Source: UBA668 sp046086305 (lineage in GTDB: Bacteria; Actinomycetota; Acidimicrobiia; Acidimicrobiales; Ilumatobacteraceae). From it: DNA of 15,733 bases. The notes beneath the pieces are model-generated. The model worked only from the letters and a program-made list of their open reading frames with translations, did no database searches and had not been told where the DNA came from. This document shows positions 1-6,528 of the stretch, piece after piece (within the stretch, counting starts at the first letter, position 1; every line of letters begins with the position of its first letter). The stretch covers positions 1 through 15,733 of the forward strand of contig JBJSXI010000024.1 of assembly GCA_046086305.1 (NCBI GenBank), read 5' to 3'. Position numbers and translations under genes: made by a program.

Positions 1-255
1 CTCCAGGCCGAGGAAGAGGCCAACGCCGACGCACACATCCACCTGCCGTCGCCGTCGTACTGGCCGATCGTGCTGGCGCTCGGCCTGCCGATCATCGCCT
101 ACGGCGTCATTTTCAACCTCATCCTGTCGGTCGTCGGCACGGCGATCATCCTGCTGGCGATGTTCGGCTGGGCGCTCGAACCGTCGGTGGCCGACGAGAG
201 CGATTACGACCCCCCCGCAGGTGGGACCTCGAAGGAGTTGGCGACCCTTGGCTGA
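1..255 (+). CDS. ctaD: Cytochrome c oxidase subunit I, C-terminal end (5' truncated by window edge)
   Basis: Only the last 84 codons are present, read in frame from base 1 to a TGA. The visible tail has an acidic, Ala-rich stretch followed by the HLPSPSYWP motif that introduces the C-terminal extension of many actinobacterial and caa3-type subunit I proteins. One long or two short hydrophobic segments and a GWALEPS ending follow. Subunit I carries the heme a and heme a3-CuB centres of the proton-pumping oxidase in the cytoplasmic membrane, but none of those ligand regions lie in the window. The call therefore rests on this tail and on the genes for subunits III and IV and for CtaG directly downstream. 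The stop overlaps the TTG start of the next gene by 8 nt, which suggests one operon and translational coupling. A fused quinol-oxidase-type subunit I is a less likely alternative. Confidence 0.82.
   Translation, partial: LQAEEEANADAHIHLPSPSYWPIVLALGLPIIAYGVIFNLILSVVGTAIILLAMFGWALEPSVADESDYDPPAGGTSKELATLG
232..237 (+). promoter_or_regulatory. Shine-Dalgarno site that decides the ctaE start
   Basis: AAGGAG lies 10 nt before the TTG at 248, inside the end of ctaD. An upstream in-frame GTG at 221 has no such site and would add nine unconvincing residues (GPRRSWRPL), so TTG 248 is preferred. Confidence 0.7.
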
Positions 256-871
256 CACGGCAGTCCACCACGACGCGCACGCCGGGCACGGCGATCACGG
301 AGCGCACGTCACGACCACGGGGCTCAGCAATAACAAGCTGGCCATGTGGCTGTTTCTCGGCAGCGAGTGTCTGCTGTTCGGCGGTCTGATCAGCACCTAC
401 ATGCTGTACCGCGGTCGGCAGGGCAGCGGCCCGGGACCGAACCAGATCTTCGACATCCCTCTCACCTCGGTGAGCAGTTTCATCCTGCTGATGAGTTCGC
501 TCACGATGGTGCTCGCCGTCAACGCCGCCAAGGCGCACGATGACCGCAACACCAAGGTGTGGCTGTCGACGACGGCCCTGCTCGGCGCACTGTTCGTCGG
601 TGGTCAGGTCTACGAGTTCACCGCCTTCTACAACGAGGGTCTGGGCTTCACGACGAGCCTCTTCGGTTCGAGCTTCTACACGCTCACCGGTTTCCACGGT
701 GTGCACGTGTCGGTCGGCATCGTGATGCTGATGGCGCTCGTCGGAATCATGTCGCGGGCGAGGATCCCCGGCGACAAGGCCGAGGTCGTCGAACTCGTCG
801 GTCTGTACTGGCACTTCGTCGACGTGGTGTGGGTCATCATCTTCACCCTCGTCTACCTGATCCCTGCGTGA
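248..871 (+). CDS. ctaE: Cytochrome c oxidase subunit III
   Basis: This 207-residue integral membrane subunit of the heme-copper oxidase has five predicted membrane helices (roughly residues 30-53, 78-98, 108-132, 140-168 and 181-206). That is the short five-helix form found in bacterial subunit III. Family signatures visible are the WLFLGSE motif in the first helix, GFHGVHV in the fourth, and WHFVDVVW near the C-terminus. Subunit III stabilises the active site and proton uptake of subunit I. The N-terminal tail (about residues 7-20) carries six histidines. The start is TTG at 248, chosen for its AAGGAG site. It overlaps the ctaD stop, and the subunit IV gene follows after 7 nt. Identity is very secure; only the start codon is a judgement. 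Confidence 0.95.
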   Translation: MADTAVHHDAHAGHGDHGAHVTTTGLSNNKLAMWLFLGSECLLFGGLISTYMLYRGRQGSGPGPNQIFDIPLTSVSSFILLMSSLTMVLAVNAAKAHDDRNTKVWLSTTALLGALFVGGQVYEFTAFYNEGLGFTTSLFGSSFYTLTGFHGVHVSVGIVMLMALVGIMSRARIPGDKAEVVELVGLYWHFVDVVWVIIFTLVYLIPA

Positions 872-878
872 GGTCGAT

Positions 879-1208
879 ATGAGCACCGTCTCCGAACACA
901 CCGACCACACCCCGGGTCACGAGGCAGGTCACGACCACCCGACGGACATGACCTTCATCAAGGTCGCGATCATCCTCGCGATCGTCACCGCGCTCGAGAC
1001 CAGCACCTACTGGTGGCCCGAGAGCCTGCATACCGTGGCGATGGTCACGCTGCTCGTGCTGATGACGGTGAAGTTCTTCATGATCCTGCTGTGGTTCATG
1101 CACCTGAAGTTCGACAGCGCCTGGTTCAGTCTGATGTTCTACATCGGGCTCGTCCTCGCCGTTGGTGTGTACACGGTGGCGCTGCTCACCTTCCAGTTCT
1201 TCGGCTGA
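879..1208 (+). CDS. Cytochrome c oxidase subunit IV (prokaryotic COX4 family)
   Basis: This 109-residue protein has a hydrophilic His-rich N-terminus (five His before residue 21) and three predicted membrane helices (about residues 26-46, 50-72 and 80-108). The pattern fits the small bacterial subunit IV family (COX4_pro, related to CtaF/CyoD), including the conserved KFFMILLWFMHLKFD stretch between helices 2 and 3. These subunits help assemble or stabilise the CuB site of subunit I. It starts at ATG 879 with a TGAGG site 5 nt upstream that overlaps the ctaE stop codon, and it is followed 7 nt later by ctaG. The symbol is left blank because ctaF and coxD/cyoD are used inconsistently for this family. 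Confidence 0.9.
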   Translation: MSTVSEHTDHTPGHEAGHDHPTDMTFIKVAIILAIVTALETSTYWWPESLHTVAMVTLLVLMTVKFFMILLWFMHLKFDSAWFSLMFYIGLVLAVGVYTVALLTFQFFG

Positions 1209-1215
1209 GTTGACG

Positions 1216-2145
1216 ATGATCGCCGCCCTGTCCTTCCCGGACCCGTGGCGCTTCCAGCCCAACCTCGAGGTCTACGTCCTCGTCGCGTTTCTCGTAGGCG
1301 CGTACTTCTACATGGTGCGTTCGATCGGGCCCCAGGCGGTGGCACCCGGGCAACCGGTCGTCACCCGATCTCAGTGGGTGTCGTTCGTTGCTGCGATGGT
1401 GGTGCTGTTCGCGGCGAGCACCTGGCCGATGCACCAGATCGGCGAGGACTACCTGTACAGCGCGCACATGGTGCAGCACATGATGCTGAGCTACTTCCTG
1501 CCCCCGCTGGTGTGGATGGCGACGCCGGAGTGGCTGCTGCGAGTGCTGATCGGTGAGCGAGCCACCTACAGGACGGTGAGATTCCTGAGCCGTCCGGTCA
1601 TCGCTGCCTTCGTGTTCAACGCGATGGTGATGATCCTGCACATTCCCGGCATGGTGAACGCCTCGACGACGAATGCGCCGCTGCATTTCGGTCTGCACAT
1701 GTTCGTCGTCGTGTCGGCGTGCCTCATGTGGATGCCGGTGGTGGGCCCGCTGCCCGAACTGCAGATGGGGCCCGGCGGCAAGATGATCTACCTGTTCCTC
1801 CAGAGCGTGGTCCCCACCGTGCCGGCCGCGTGGTTGTCGTTCGCCGAGGGTGTCGTCTACGACCACTACGGGCAACAGCCGGTGCGGGTGTGGGGGATCA
1901 GTGCCACCACGGATCAGCAGGTGGCAGGGGTGATCATGAAGGTGGGTGGCGGATTCTTCCTGTGGGGGATCGTCATCTACATGTTCTTCAAGCGGTTCAG
2001 TGTTGATCCGGGTGAGCGTTCGTACCGGCGCGCCGGGCGGATCCCGACGGCCGAGATCACCGGCAACGACGACTTCCCCCTCACCTACGACGAGGTCACC
2101 GGAGCGTTCGCTCGCACGCCCGCGCCGACCGAGTCGACTCGCTGA
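1216..2145 (+). CDS. ctaG: Cytochrome c oxidase assembly factor CtaG (caa3-type)
   Basis: This 309-residue multi-pass membrane protein matches the caa3_CtaG family required for CuB/caa3 oxidase assembly in Bacillus and actinobacteria. Recognisable landmarks are WPMHQIGEDYLYSAHMVQHM (conserved His residues in the second helix region), PLVWMATPEWLL, the ILHIPG segment, LHFGLHMFVVVSACLMWMPV, and a final hydrophobic helix before a charged cytoplasmic tail. About seven membrane segments are visible. The start is ATG 1216, with an in-frame TTG at 1210 as an alternative; longer frames run into the previous gene. It sits 7 nt after the subunit IV stop and ends the oxidase operon. The opposing ABC permease gene stops 6 nt further on, leaving almost no room for a terminator. 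Confidence 0.92.
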   Translation: MIAALSFPDPWRFQPNLEVYVLVAFLVGAYFYMVRSIGPQAVAPGQPVVTRSQWVSFVAAMVVLFAASTWPMHQIGEDYLYSAHMVQHMMLSYFLPPLVWMATPEWLLRVLIGERATYRTVRFLSRPVIAAFVFNAMVMILHIPGMVNASTTNAPLHFGLHMFVVVSACLMWMPVVGPLPELQMGPGGKMIYLFLQSVVPTVPAAWLSFAEGVVYDHYGQQPVRVWGISATTDQQVAGVIMKVGGGFFLWGIVIYMFFKRFSVDPGERSYRRAGRIPTAEITGNDDFPLTYDEVTGAFARTPAPTESTR

Positions 2146-2151
2146 CGGGCC

Positions 2152-2874
2152 TCAGTCCCAGCGGAACGTCGCTGCCGCGACCGCCGGGGCGACGAGCGCC
2201 CACGCCGCCAGGACGACCCAACTGAGGTCTGGGGCGGCGGCCGGGCCGAGTGCTCCGTGGAGTACATCGGCGAGCGCACCTGAGGGCAGCACACGCGCCA
2301 CGTCGGCGAGCGACGCCGGGAGTTCGTCGATCGGCACGAGCATGCCGCCGAGCAGCAGGAGCACCAGGTACAGCCCGTTCTGTGCGGCGAGGTTCACCTC
2401 GGCACGCAGTCGACCGGCGAGGGTGAGGCCGAGACCGGCGAAGGCGAGGGTGCCGAGGAGCACGGCGCCGATCGCGGCGGGCCAGTCGACGCTGCCGGGC
2501 GACCAGCCGAGTGCCACCGCAACGGCGATGATCACGACGAACTGGACCAGCTCGACGACGCCTACGGCGACGGCCTTGGCGGCGACGAGACGCGGTCGGC
2601 CGAGCGGTGTGGCGGCGAGTCGCTTGAGGACGTGGTAGGCGCGCTCGAAGCCGGTCGCGATGCCGAGGCTCACCATCGCGGTGCTCATCACGGCGAGCGC
2701 AACGATGCCGGGTGCGAGGAAGTCGATCGGATCGTCGGTGGTCGTGGGCAGCACGTCGACCGTGGTGAAGAAGACGAGGAGCAGGATCGGAATCCCGAGG
2801 ACGAGGAGGAGCTGCTCACCGTTGCGGAGCACCTGACGCACCTCGTGGGATATCTGTGTTGCGAGTCGTCTCAT
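2152..2874 (-). CDS. ABC-2 type transporter permease
   Basis: This 240-residue membrane protein has the ABC-2 permease pattern. A short cytoplasmic N-terminus (MRRLATQISHEVRQVLRNGE) precedes a first helix, then a soluble loop and five further hydrophobic segments, six in total. The sequence around GFERAYHVLKRLAATPLGR matches the ABC-2 coupling region (compare the ERE/KRLRATPL motif), and GGMLVPIDELP matches the end of the fifth helix. The start at 2874 forms an ATGA overlap with the upstream ATPase gene, so both were probably co-translated as an exporter pair. The in-frame extension upstream to 3246 runs antisense-frame through the ATPase and is not real. The substrate cannot be read from sequence; drug or lipid-linked export is only the general theme of the family. 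Confidence 0.9.
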   Translation of the reverse strand: MRRLATQISHEVRQVLRNGEQLLLVLGIPILLLVFFTTVDVLPTTTDDPIDFLAPGIVALAVMSTAMVSLGIATGFERAYHVLKRLAATPLGRPRLVAAKAVAVGVVELVQFVVIIAVAVALGWSPGSVDWPAAIGAVLLGTLAFAGLGLTLAGRLRAEVNLAAQNGLYLVLLLLGGMLVPIDELPASLADVARVLPSGALADVLHGALGPAAAPDLSWVVLAAWALVAPAVAAATFRWD

Positions 2875-3782
2875 GGGTTGTCGGTGCCCTCGTGCGAGGT
2901 GAGCCGGCGGAGGACGTCTTCGAGCCGTTGGCCACCGGCGCGCAGATCGACGAGATCGTGTCCGTGATCGGCGAGCCATGCCGTGAGCTGTGCCATCAGC
3001 CGGGGGAGCGGCGGCGCATCGATGACGTACTCGTCGATGCCGACCCGGGCGGCCACGATGCCGGTCTCGACGGCGAGGGCACGCACGTCGAGGTCGGTCG
3101 AACTGCGGAAGCGGATCTCGTCGTGTCCACGGCGCAGCTCGTCGACGGTTCCGGCGGCGATCAGTTGACCGCGGTCGAAGACGAGCACCTGATCGGCGAG
3201 GTGCTCGATCTCGTGGAGATCGTGGGTGGTCAGTACGACCGTGCACCCTTCATCGGCAAGTGTGCGGATCACCGATCTGATCGTGTCGCGCCCGTGCACA
3301 TCGACACCGGAGGTCGGCTCGTCGAGGAAGGCGACCTCGGGGCGGGCGGCGAGCGCAAGGGCGAGGGAGAGTCGCTGGCGTTCGCCCCCCGAGAGTCGAC
3401 GCCAGGTCGATCTCGCTCGATCGCCGAGGCCAACCTGTTCCACCAGGTCGGCAGCGACGGCGCCCCGCCGGTACAGCGCACAGTGGTGGCGCACGGTGTC
3501 GATGACCCTCGCGCTCGGGCTGATCCCGCCTTCCTGGAGCATCACACCCATGCGCTCGCCGAGTCGACGCTGGTCGACGGTCGGGTCGAGTCCGAGCACA
3601 CGCACCGTGCCTGCGGTCGGCCGGCGGTAGCCCTCGCACACCTCGATCGTCGTGGTCTTGCCGGCGCCGTTCGGCCCCAGCACGGCGGTGATCTGTCCGG
3701 CGTCGGCCGTGAACGACACACCGTCGACGGCGGTGAGGGCGCCGTACCTGACGCTGAGTCCGTCGACCTCGACCGTGGGCAT
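2871..3782 (-). CDS. ABC transporter ATP-binding protein (ABC-2 exporter)
   Basis: This 303-residue ATPase has all nucleotide-binding motifs: Walker A GPNGAGKTT (about residue 36), Q-loop in GVMLQEGG, signature LSGGERQRLSLA (about 129), Walker B VAFLDEPTSG and H-loop TTHD. A C-terminal region of about 90 residues follows, as in the DrrA/CcmA-like exporter ATPases. It energises the permease encoded immediately downstream, with which it shares an ATGA overlap. The start is ATG 3782. A TAGGTT hexamer ends 6 nt upstream of it, and no good Shine-Dalgarno site is seen, so the transcript is probably leaderless. The gene is divergent from serS. Family identity is secure; the substrate is unknown. Confidence 0.95.
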   Translation of the reverse strand: MPTVEVDGLSVRYGALTAVDGVSFTADAGQITAVLGPNGAGKTTTIEVCEGYRRPTAGTVRVLGLDPTVDQRRLGERMGVMLQEGGISPSARVIDTVRHHCALYRRGAVAADLVEQVGLGDRARSTWRRLSGGERQRLSLALALAARPEVAFLDEPTSGVDVHGRDTIRSVIRTLADEGCTVVLTTHDLHEIEHLADQVLVFDRGQLIAAGTVDELRRGHDEIRFRSSTDLDVRALAVETGIVAARVGIDEYVIDAPPLPRLMAQLTAWLADHGHDLVDLRAGGQRLEDVLRRLTSHEGTDNP

Positions 3783-3788
3783 CCTGCG

Positions 3789-3794
3789 AACCTA
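3789..3794 (-). promoter_or_regulatory. Candidate -10 element for a leaderless ABC-exporter transcript
   Basis: On the minus strand TAGGTT is followed by 6 nt (CGCAGG) and then the ATG at 3782. The spacing would place transcription start at or next to the A of the ATG. No -35 hexamer at normal spacing was found. Confidence 0.45.
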
Positions 3795-3862
3795 CCGCCC
3801 CCGTCAACGCTGTGTCTCTCGGCTCGTGCTGCTCGCAGAGGGACCGGATGGGCGTCCACAAG

Positions 3863-3868
3863 TAGCCT
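3863..3868 (+). promoter_or_regulatory. Candidate -10 element for a leaderless serS transcript
   Basis: TAGCCT is followed by 7 nt and then the GTG start of serS at 3876. The same hexamer at the same spacing precedes orn on the other strand. No consensus -35 is visible 16-18 nt upstream. Confidence 0.45.
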
Positions 3869-3875
3869 GCGGGGC

Positions 3876-5165
3876 GTGATCGATGTCCGACTCCTGCGCA
3901 CCGACCTCGATCGGGTCACTACGGCGTTGGCCCGACGTGGTTCACCCGACCTGCTCGACCAGTTGTCGCGGGCGGTCTCGCTCGACAGTCAGGCGCGCGA
4001 CATCCAGTCGCAGCGCGACACACTGCGCGCCGAGGTGAACGAGATCTCCAAACAGGTCGGCCAGATGCGGCGCGACGGCGATGCCGCCGGTGCCGAGGGT
4101 CTTCAGGCGCAGAGCCGAGAGCTCGGCGAGCGCGAACGGGTACTCGACGAGCGCGCAGGGTCGGTTCAGGCCGAATTGCGCGAGATCCTTCTGCGCCTCC
4201 CCAACACCCCCCACGACGACGCGCCCGACGGTGCGAGCGATCACGACAACCCCGTGGTCAAGGGACCGTTCCTGCCCGAGTCGTTCGCCGACCACCAGCG
4301 CGTCCCGCACTGGGAGACGGCGACCGAGCTCGGCATCCTCGACAACGAGCGAGCGACGAAGATCAGCGGCGCGATGTTCACGATGCAGCGTGGCGCCGGA
4401 GCGATGTTGTCGCGTGCACTCTGCCAGTACGCGCTCGACGCGAACAGCGATGCATTCGAAGAGGTGCGTCCGCCGACATTGGTGACCACTGCGACGCTCA
4501 CGGCGACGGGTCAGCTCCCGAAGTTCGCCGACGACGCGTACGCAATCGAACGTGACGACCTGTGGTGCATCCCGACCGCCGAGGTGCCGCTCACCTCGAT
4601 CTATGCGGGTGAGGTGCTCGACGAGGCGCAACTCCCGGTGCGGCTCACCGCGTACTCGCCGTGCTACCGACGCGAGGCAGGGTCGGCGGGCCGCGACACC
4701 CGCGGCATGCTGCGCGCCCACGAGTTCGACAAGGTCGAGATCCTCGCTCTTGCGACACCCGATCAGGCACCTGCCATGTTGTTCGAGTTGCGCGATCGGG
4801 CCGAGCGCCTCATCGCTGGTCTCGGGCTCCCGTACCGGATCATCGAGATCTGCACCGGCGATCTCGGGCAGAGCCACCATCGCAGCTTCGACATCGAGGT
4901 GTACGCCCCCGGGTGCGACGCGTGGCTCGAGGTGAGTTCGGTGAGCTGGTTCAGCGACTATCAGGCGCGCCGCGCCGACATCCGGTTCCGGTCGGTTGGC
5001 TCCAAGGGCACCACCGTCGCCCACACACTGAACGGATCTGCGCTCGCCGTGCCGCGGGTGTGGGCAGCGATCATCGAGAACGGTCGACGCCCTGACGGCT
5101 CGGTCGCGATTCCCGAGGCGCTCCACCCGTACATGCGTGGTCTCACCGTCATCGGCCGTCGATGA
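3876..5165 (+). CDS. serS: Seryl-tRNA synthetase
   Basis: This 429-residue class II synthetase charges tRNA-Ser with serine in the cytoplasm. The N-terminus (VIDVRLLRTDLDRVTTAL) and the following helical coiled-coil arm to about residue 108, which grips the long variable arm of tRNA-Ser, are typical. The catalytic core shows the serine-binding TAEVPLT (234-240), motif 2 from YRREAGS to HEFDKVE (264-288) and motif 3 in LNGSALAVPRVWAAIIEN (385-402). The segment usually reading SCSN..DFQARR is here SSVSWFSDYQARR (354-366), and NGSG is NGSA. GTG 3876 is the only start matching the family N-terminus. The open frame continues upstream to 2856 but is a high-GC shadow of the ABC genes. pdxH follows with an ATGA overlap. 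Confidence 0.96.
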   Translation: MIDVRLLRTDLDRVTTALARRGSPDLLDQLSRAVSLDSQARDIQSQRDTLRAEVNEISKQVGQMRRDGDAAGAEGLQAQSRELGERERVLDERAGSVQAELREILLRLPNTPHDDAPDGASDHDNPVVKGPFLPESFADHQRVPHWETATELGILDNERATKISGAMFTMQRGAGAMLSRALCQYALDANSDAFEEVRPPTLVTTATLTATGQLPKFADDAYAIERDDLWCIPTAEVPLTSIYAGEVLDEAQLPVRLTAYSPCYRREAGSAGRDTRGMLRAHEFDKVEILALATPDQAPAMLFELRDRAERLIAGLGLPYRIIEICTGDLGQSHHRSFDIEVYAPGCDAWLEVSSVSWFSDYQARRADIRFRSVGSKGTTVAHTLNGSALAVPRVWAAIIENGRRPDGSVAIPEALHPYMRGLTVIGRR

Positions 5166-5815
5166 GCGACGACCCGGCTGCGCGACTTGCTCGACATCGG
5201 TTCGACTACGAGACCGCCGGGCTCGATGTCGATGATCTCGCCGACGACCCCGTCGAGCAGTGGCACCGCTGGTTCGTCGATGCGGAAGAGGCGGGGTGCG
5301 TCGAGCCGAATGCGGTCGTCCTGTCGACGATTGATCGCGACGGCTGGCCCCAGAGTCGGTATCTGCTGTTGCGTGGTGCGAACCACGACGGGTTCGTGTT
5401 CTTCACCAACTACGAATCGGCCAAGAGCGAGCACCTTGCCGCCGAGCCGCGTGCGGCGCTGCTGTTCACCTGGCTGCAGCTGCATCGTCAGGTGCGCATC
5501 CTGGGCGAGGTCGAGCGTGTGGGATCCGACGAGTGCGATGCGTACTTCGCGTCGCGGCCCCGCGGGTCGCAGATCGGCGCGTGGGCGTCGCCGCAGTCGC
5601 AGGTGATCCCCGATCGTCAATGGCTCGAGACACGTGTCGAACAGATGGGTGCCACGTTCGGTGACGGCGAGGTGCCGCGGCCTGCGTTCTGGGGTGGCTG
5701 GCGACTTCGACCGCACTCGTTCGAGTTCTGGCAGGGTCGGCCGAGCCGGCTCCACGACCGACTGCGCTACGTGCGCGTCGACGGCTACTGGCGCGTCGAG
5801 CGCCTCGCACCCTGA
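5162..5815 (+). CDS. pdxH: Pyridoxamine/pyridoxine 5'-phosphate oxidase
   Basis: This 217-residue FMN enzyme oxidises pyridoxine or pyridoxamine 5'-phosphate to pyridoxal 5'-phosphate. Family motifs run through the whole length: RYLLLRG, GFVFFTNYESAKSEHL (FMN binding), RQVRILGEVERV, YFASRPRGSQIGAWASPQSQ, PAFWGGWRLRP and the C-terminal EFWQGRPSRLHDR motif with the substrate-binding RLH.R. Length and ending (VERLAP) match the usual 210-230 residues. Its ATG overlaps the serS stop (ATGA), so it is translated from the same mRNA. The product cofactor is what the PLP-dependent decarboxylase at 13790 needs, although the two genes are far apart and the link may be coincidental. A strong inverted repeat begins 20 nt after the stop. 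Confidence 0.96.
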   Translation: MSDDPAARLARHRFDYETAGLDVDDLADDPVEQWHRWFVDAEEAGCVEPNAVVLSTIDRDGWPQSRYLLLRGANHDGFVFFTNYESAKSEHLAAEPRAALLFTWLQLHRQVRILGEVERVGSDECDAYFASRPRGSQIGAWASPQSQVIPDRQWLETRVEQMGATFGDGEVPRPAFWGGWRLRPHSFEFWQGRPSRLHDRLRYVRVDGYWRVERLAP

Positions 5816-5834
5816 GCCGAATCACGCCGGTGCG

Positions 5835-5883
5835 CCCATGGGCGCGGCAAGGTGCGGAGTTGGCAGGGTTCCGCGCCCATGGG
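5835..5883. terminator. 13-bp inverted repeat with 23-nt loop filling the convergent pdxH/PGA-hydrolase gap
   Basis: The left arm CCCATGGGCGCGG (5835-5847) is perfectly complementary to CCGCGCCCATGGG (5871-5883), with a 23-nt loop. The hairpin sits between the pdxH stop (5815) and the stop of the opposing gene (5884-5886), directly abutting the latter. It has no T-tract, so it could be a bidirectional hairpin terminator, an mRNA-stabilising stem, or a copy of a dispersed REP-like palindrome. The left arm lies within a separate 14-nt perfect palindrome, GCGCCCATGGGCGC (5832-5845). Confidence 0.6.
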
Positions 5884-5920
5884 TCAGGTGGGCGGCGCGA
5901 ACGGCAGGGAATCGCGCCCA
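5862..5920. repeat. Imperfect 18-nt direct repeat, 41-nt offset, crossing into the end of a coding region
   Basis: GGCAGGGTTCCGCGCCCA (5862-5879) recurs as GGCAGGGAATCGCGCCCA (5903-5920), matching at 15 of 18 positions at an offset of exactly 41 nt. GCGCCCATGGG also recurs at 5832 and 5873 with the same 41-nt offset. The second copy encodes part of the C-terminal tail (GRDSLPF) of the minus-strand hydrolase. Confidence 0.55.
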
Positions 5921-6528
5921 ACGGGGGGCCAGGCGCGGGCGGCGGCGGCGAGGCCGTCGATGAGGGCCCGGGTGTGGGGTACGTGCCCCTCACCGTTCCA
6001 GCCCTCCCAGTGCGACCCACCGCCACGCACACGTGGCGGCAACTCGATCTGCACCCCTGCCCGCCGCGGCAGGTTCACCGGGTTGCGCCGGTGCAGCCCG
6101 CGCAGTTCGCGGGGGATGTGGTGCACCTCGGTCTCGATCGTGTACTCGGGCAGCGATGGCCGCAGGTGGGTCGCCACGTGCGCAGCCAGGGGGCGGTTGC
6201 GGCCACCGACCAGCAGTGTGGTCCACAGTCCGTGACGTCCGTAGCCGTGCACCGAGATCACGGTGTCGACATGGTCGAGGAATGCCCGCAGGGTCGACGA
6301 CTCGTCGGGTGACACCCGGTGCGACGGGATGTGGCGCTTCCAGTCGTCGGGTTGGACGACCGCGTAGAAGCTCGATCCCGACAGTGCTGCGGCCTCGTCG
6401 GCGATCACATCGGTGAGGTGCTCGAGTGATCCGCCGTGGTACGCCATGAAGCCGATCCGACCCTCCAGACGGCAGACCTCACGCACACCCGGCCGGGCGA
6501 GCAGATCGGCAAACGGCGTCGTGCTCAC
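5884..6528 (-). CDS. Poly-gamma-glutamate hydrolase family protein (YjqB/DUF867-like)
   Basis: This 214-residue protein matches the gamma-PGA hydrolase family, zinc-dependent peptidases with a carboxypeptidase-like fold that cleave gamma-glutamyl polymers and are best known from Bacillus phages. Candidate zinc ligands are in AYHGGSLE (His31, Glu36) and VISVHGYG (His94). The SGSSFYAVV strand, LLVGGRN and the later RELRGLHRRNPVNLPRRAG segment also fit. No signal peptide is visible, so it would act in the cytoplasm unless exported another way. The start GTG at 6528 overlaps the ccdA stop (GTGA); the open frame upstream to 7311 is a shadow of ccdA. The last 10 or so residues (GRDSLPFAPPT) come from a repeated DNA element, so this tail may be recently acquired. 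Family is confident; substrate is not. Confidence 0.8.
   Translation of the reverse strand: MSTTPFADLLARPGVREVCRLEGRIGFMAYHGGSLEHLTDVIADEAAALSGSSFYAVVQPDDWKRHIPSHRVSPDESSTLRAFLDHVDTVISVHGYGRHGLWTTLLVGGRNRPLAAHVATHLRPSLPEYTIETEVHHIPRELRGLHRRNPVNLPRRAGVQIELPPRVRGGGSHWEGWNGEGHVPHTRALIDGLAAAARAWPPVGRDSLPFAPPT

Noticed and set aside
3801..3807. TTGACG on the minus strand as a -35 for the ABC operon
   Set aside because: It is only about 7 nt from the TAGGTT hexamer, far short of the required 16-18 nt spacer.
2856..3875. In-frame upstream extension of serS giving a 769-residue protein
   Set aside because: It lies antisense to the ABC ATPase with all its motifs, and the SerRS family N-terminus begins exactly at GTG 3876.
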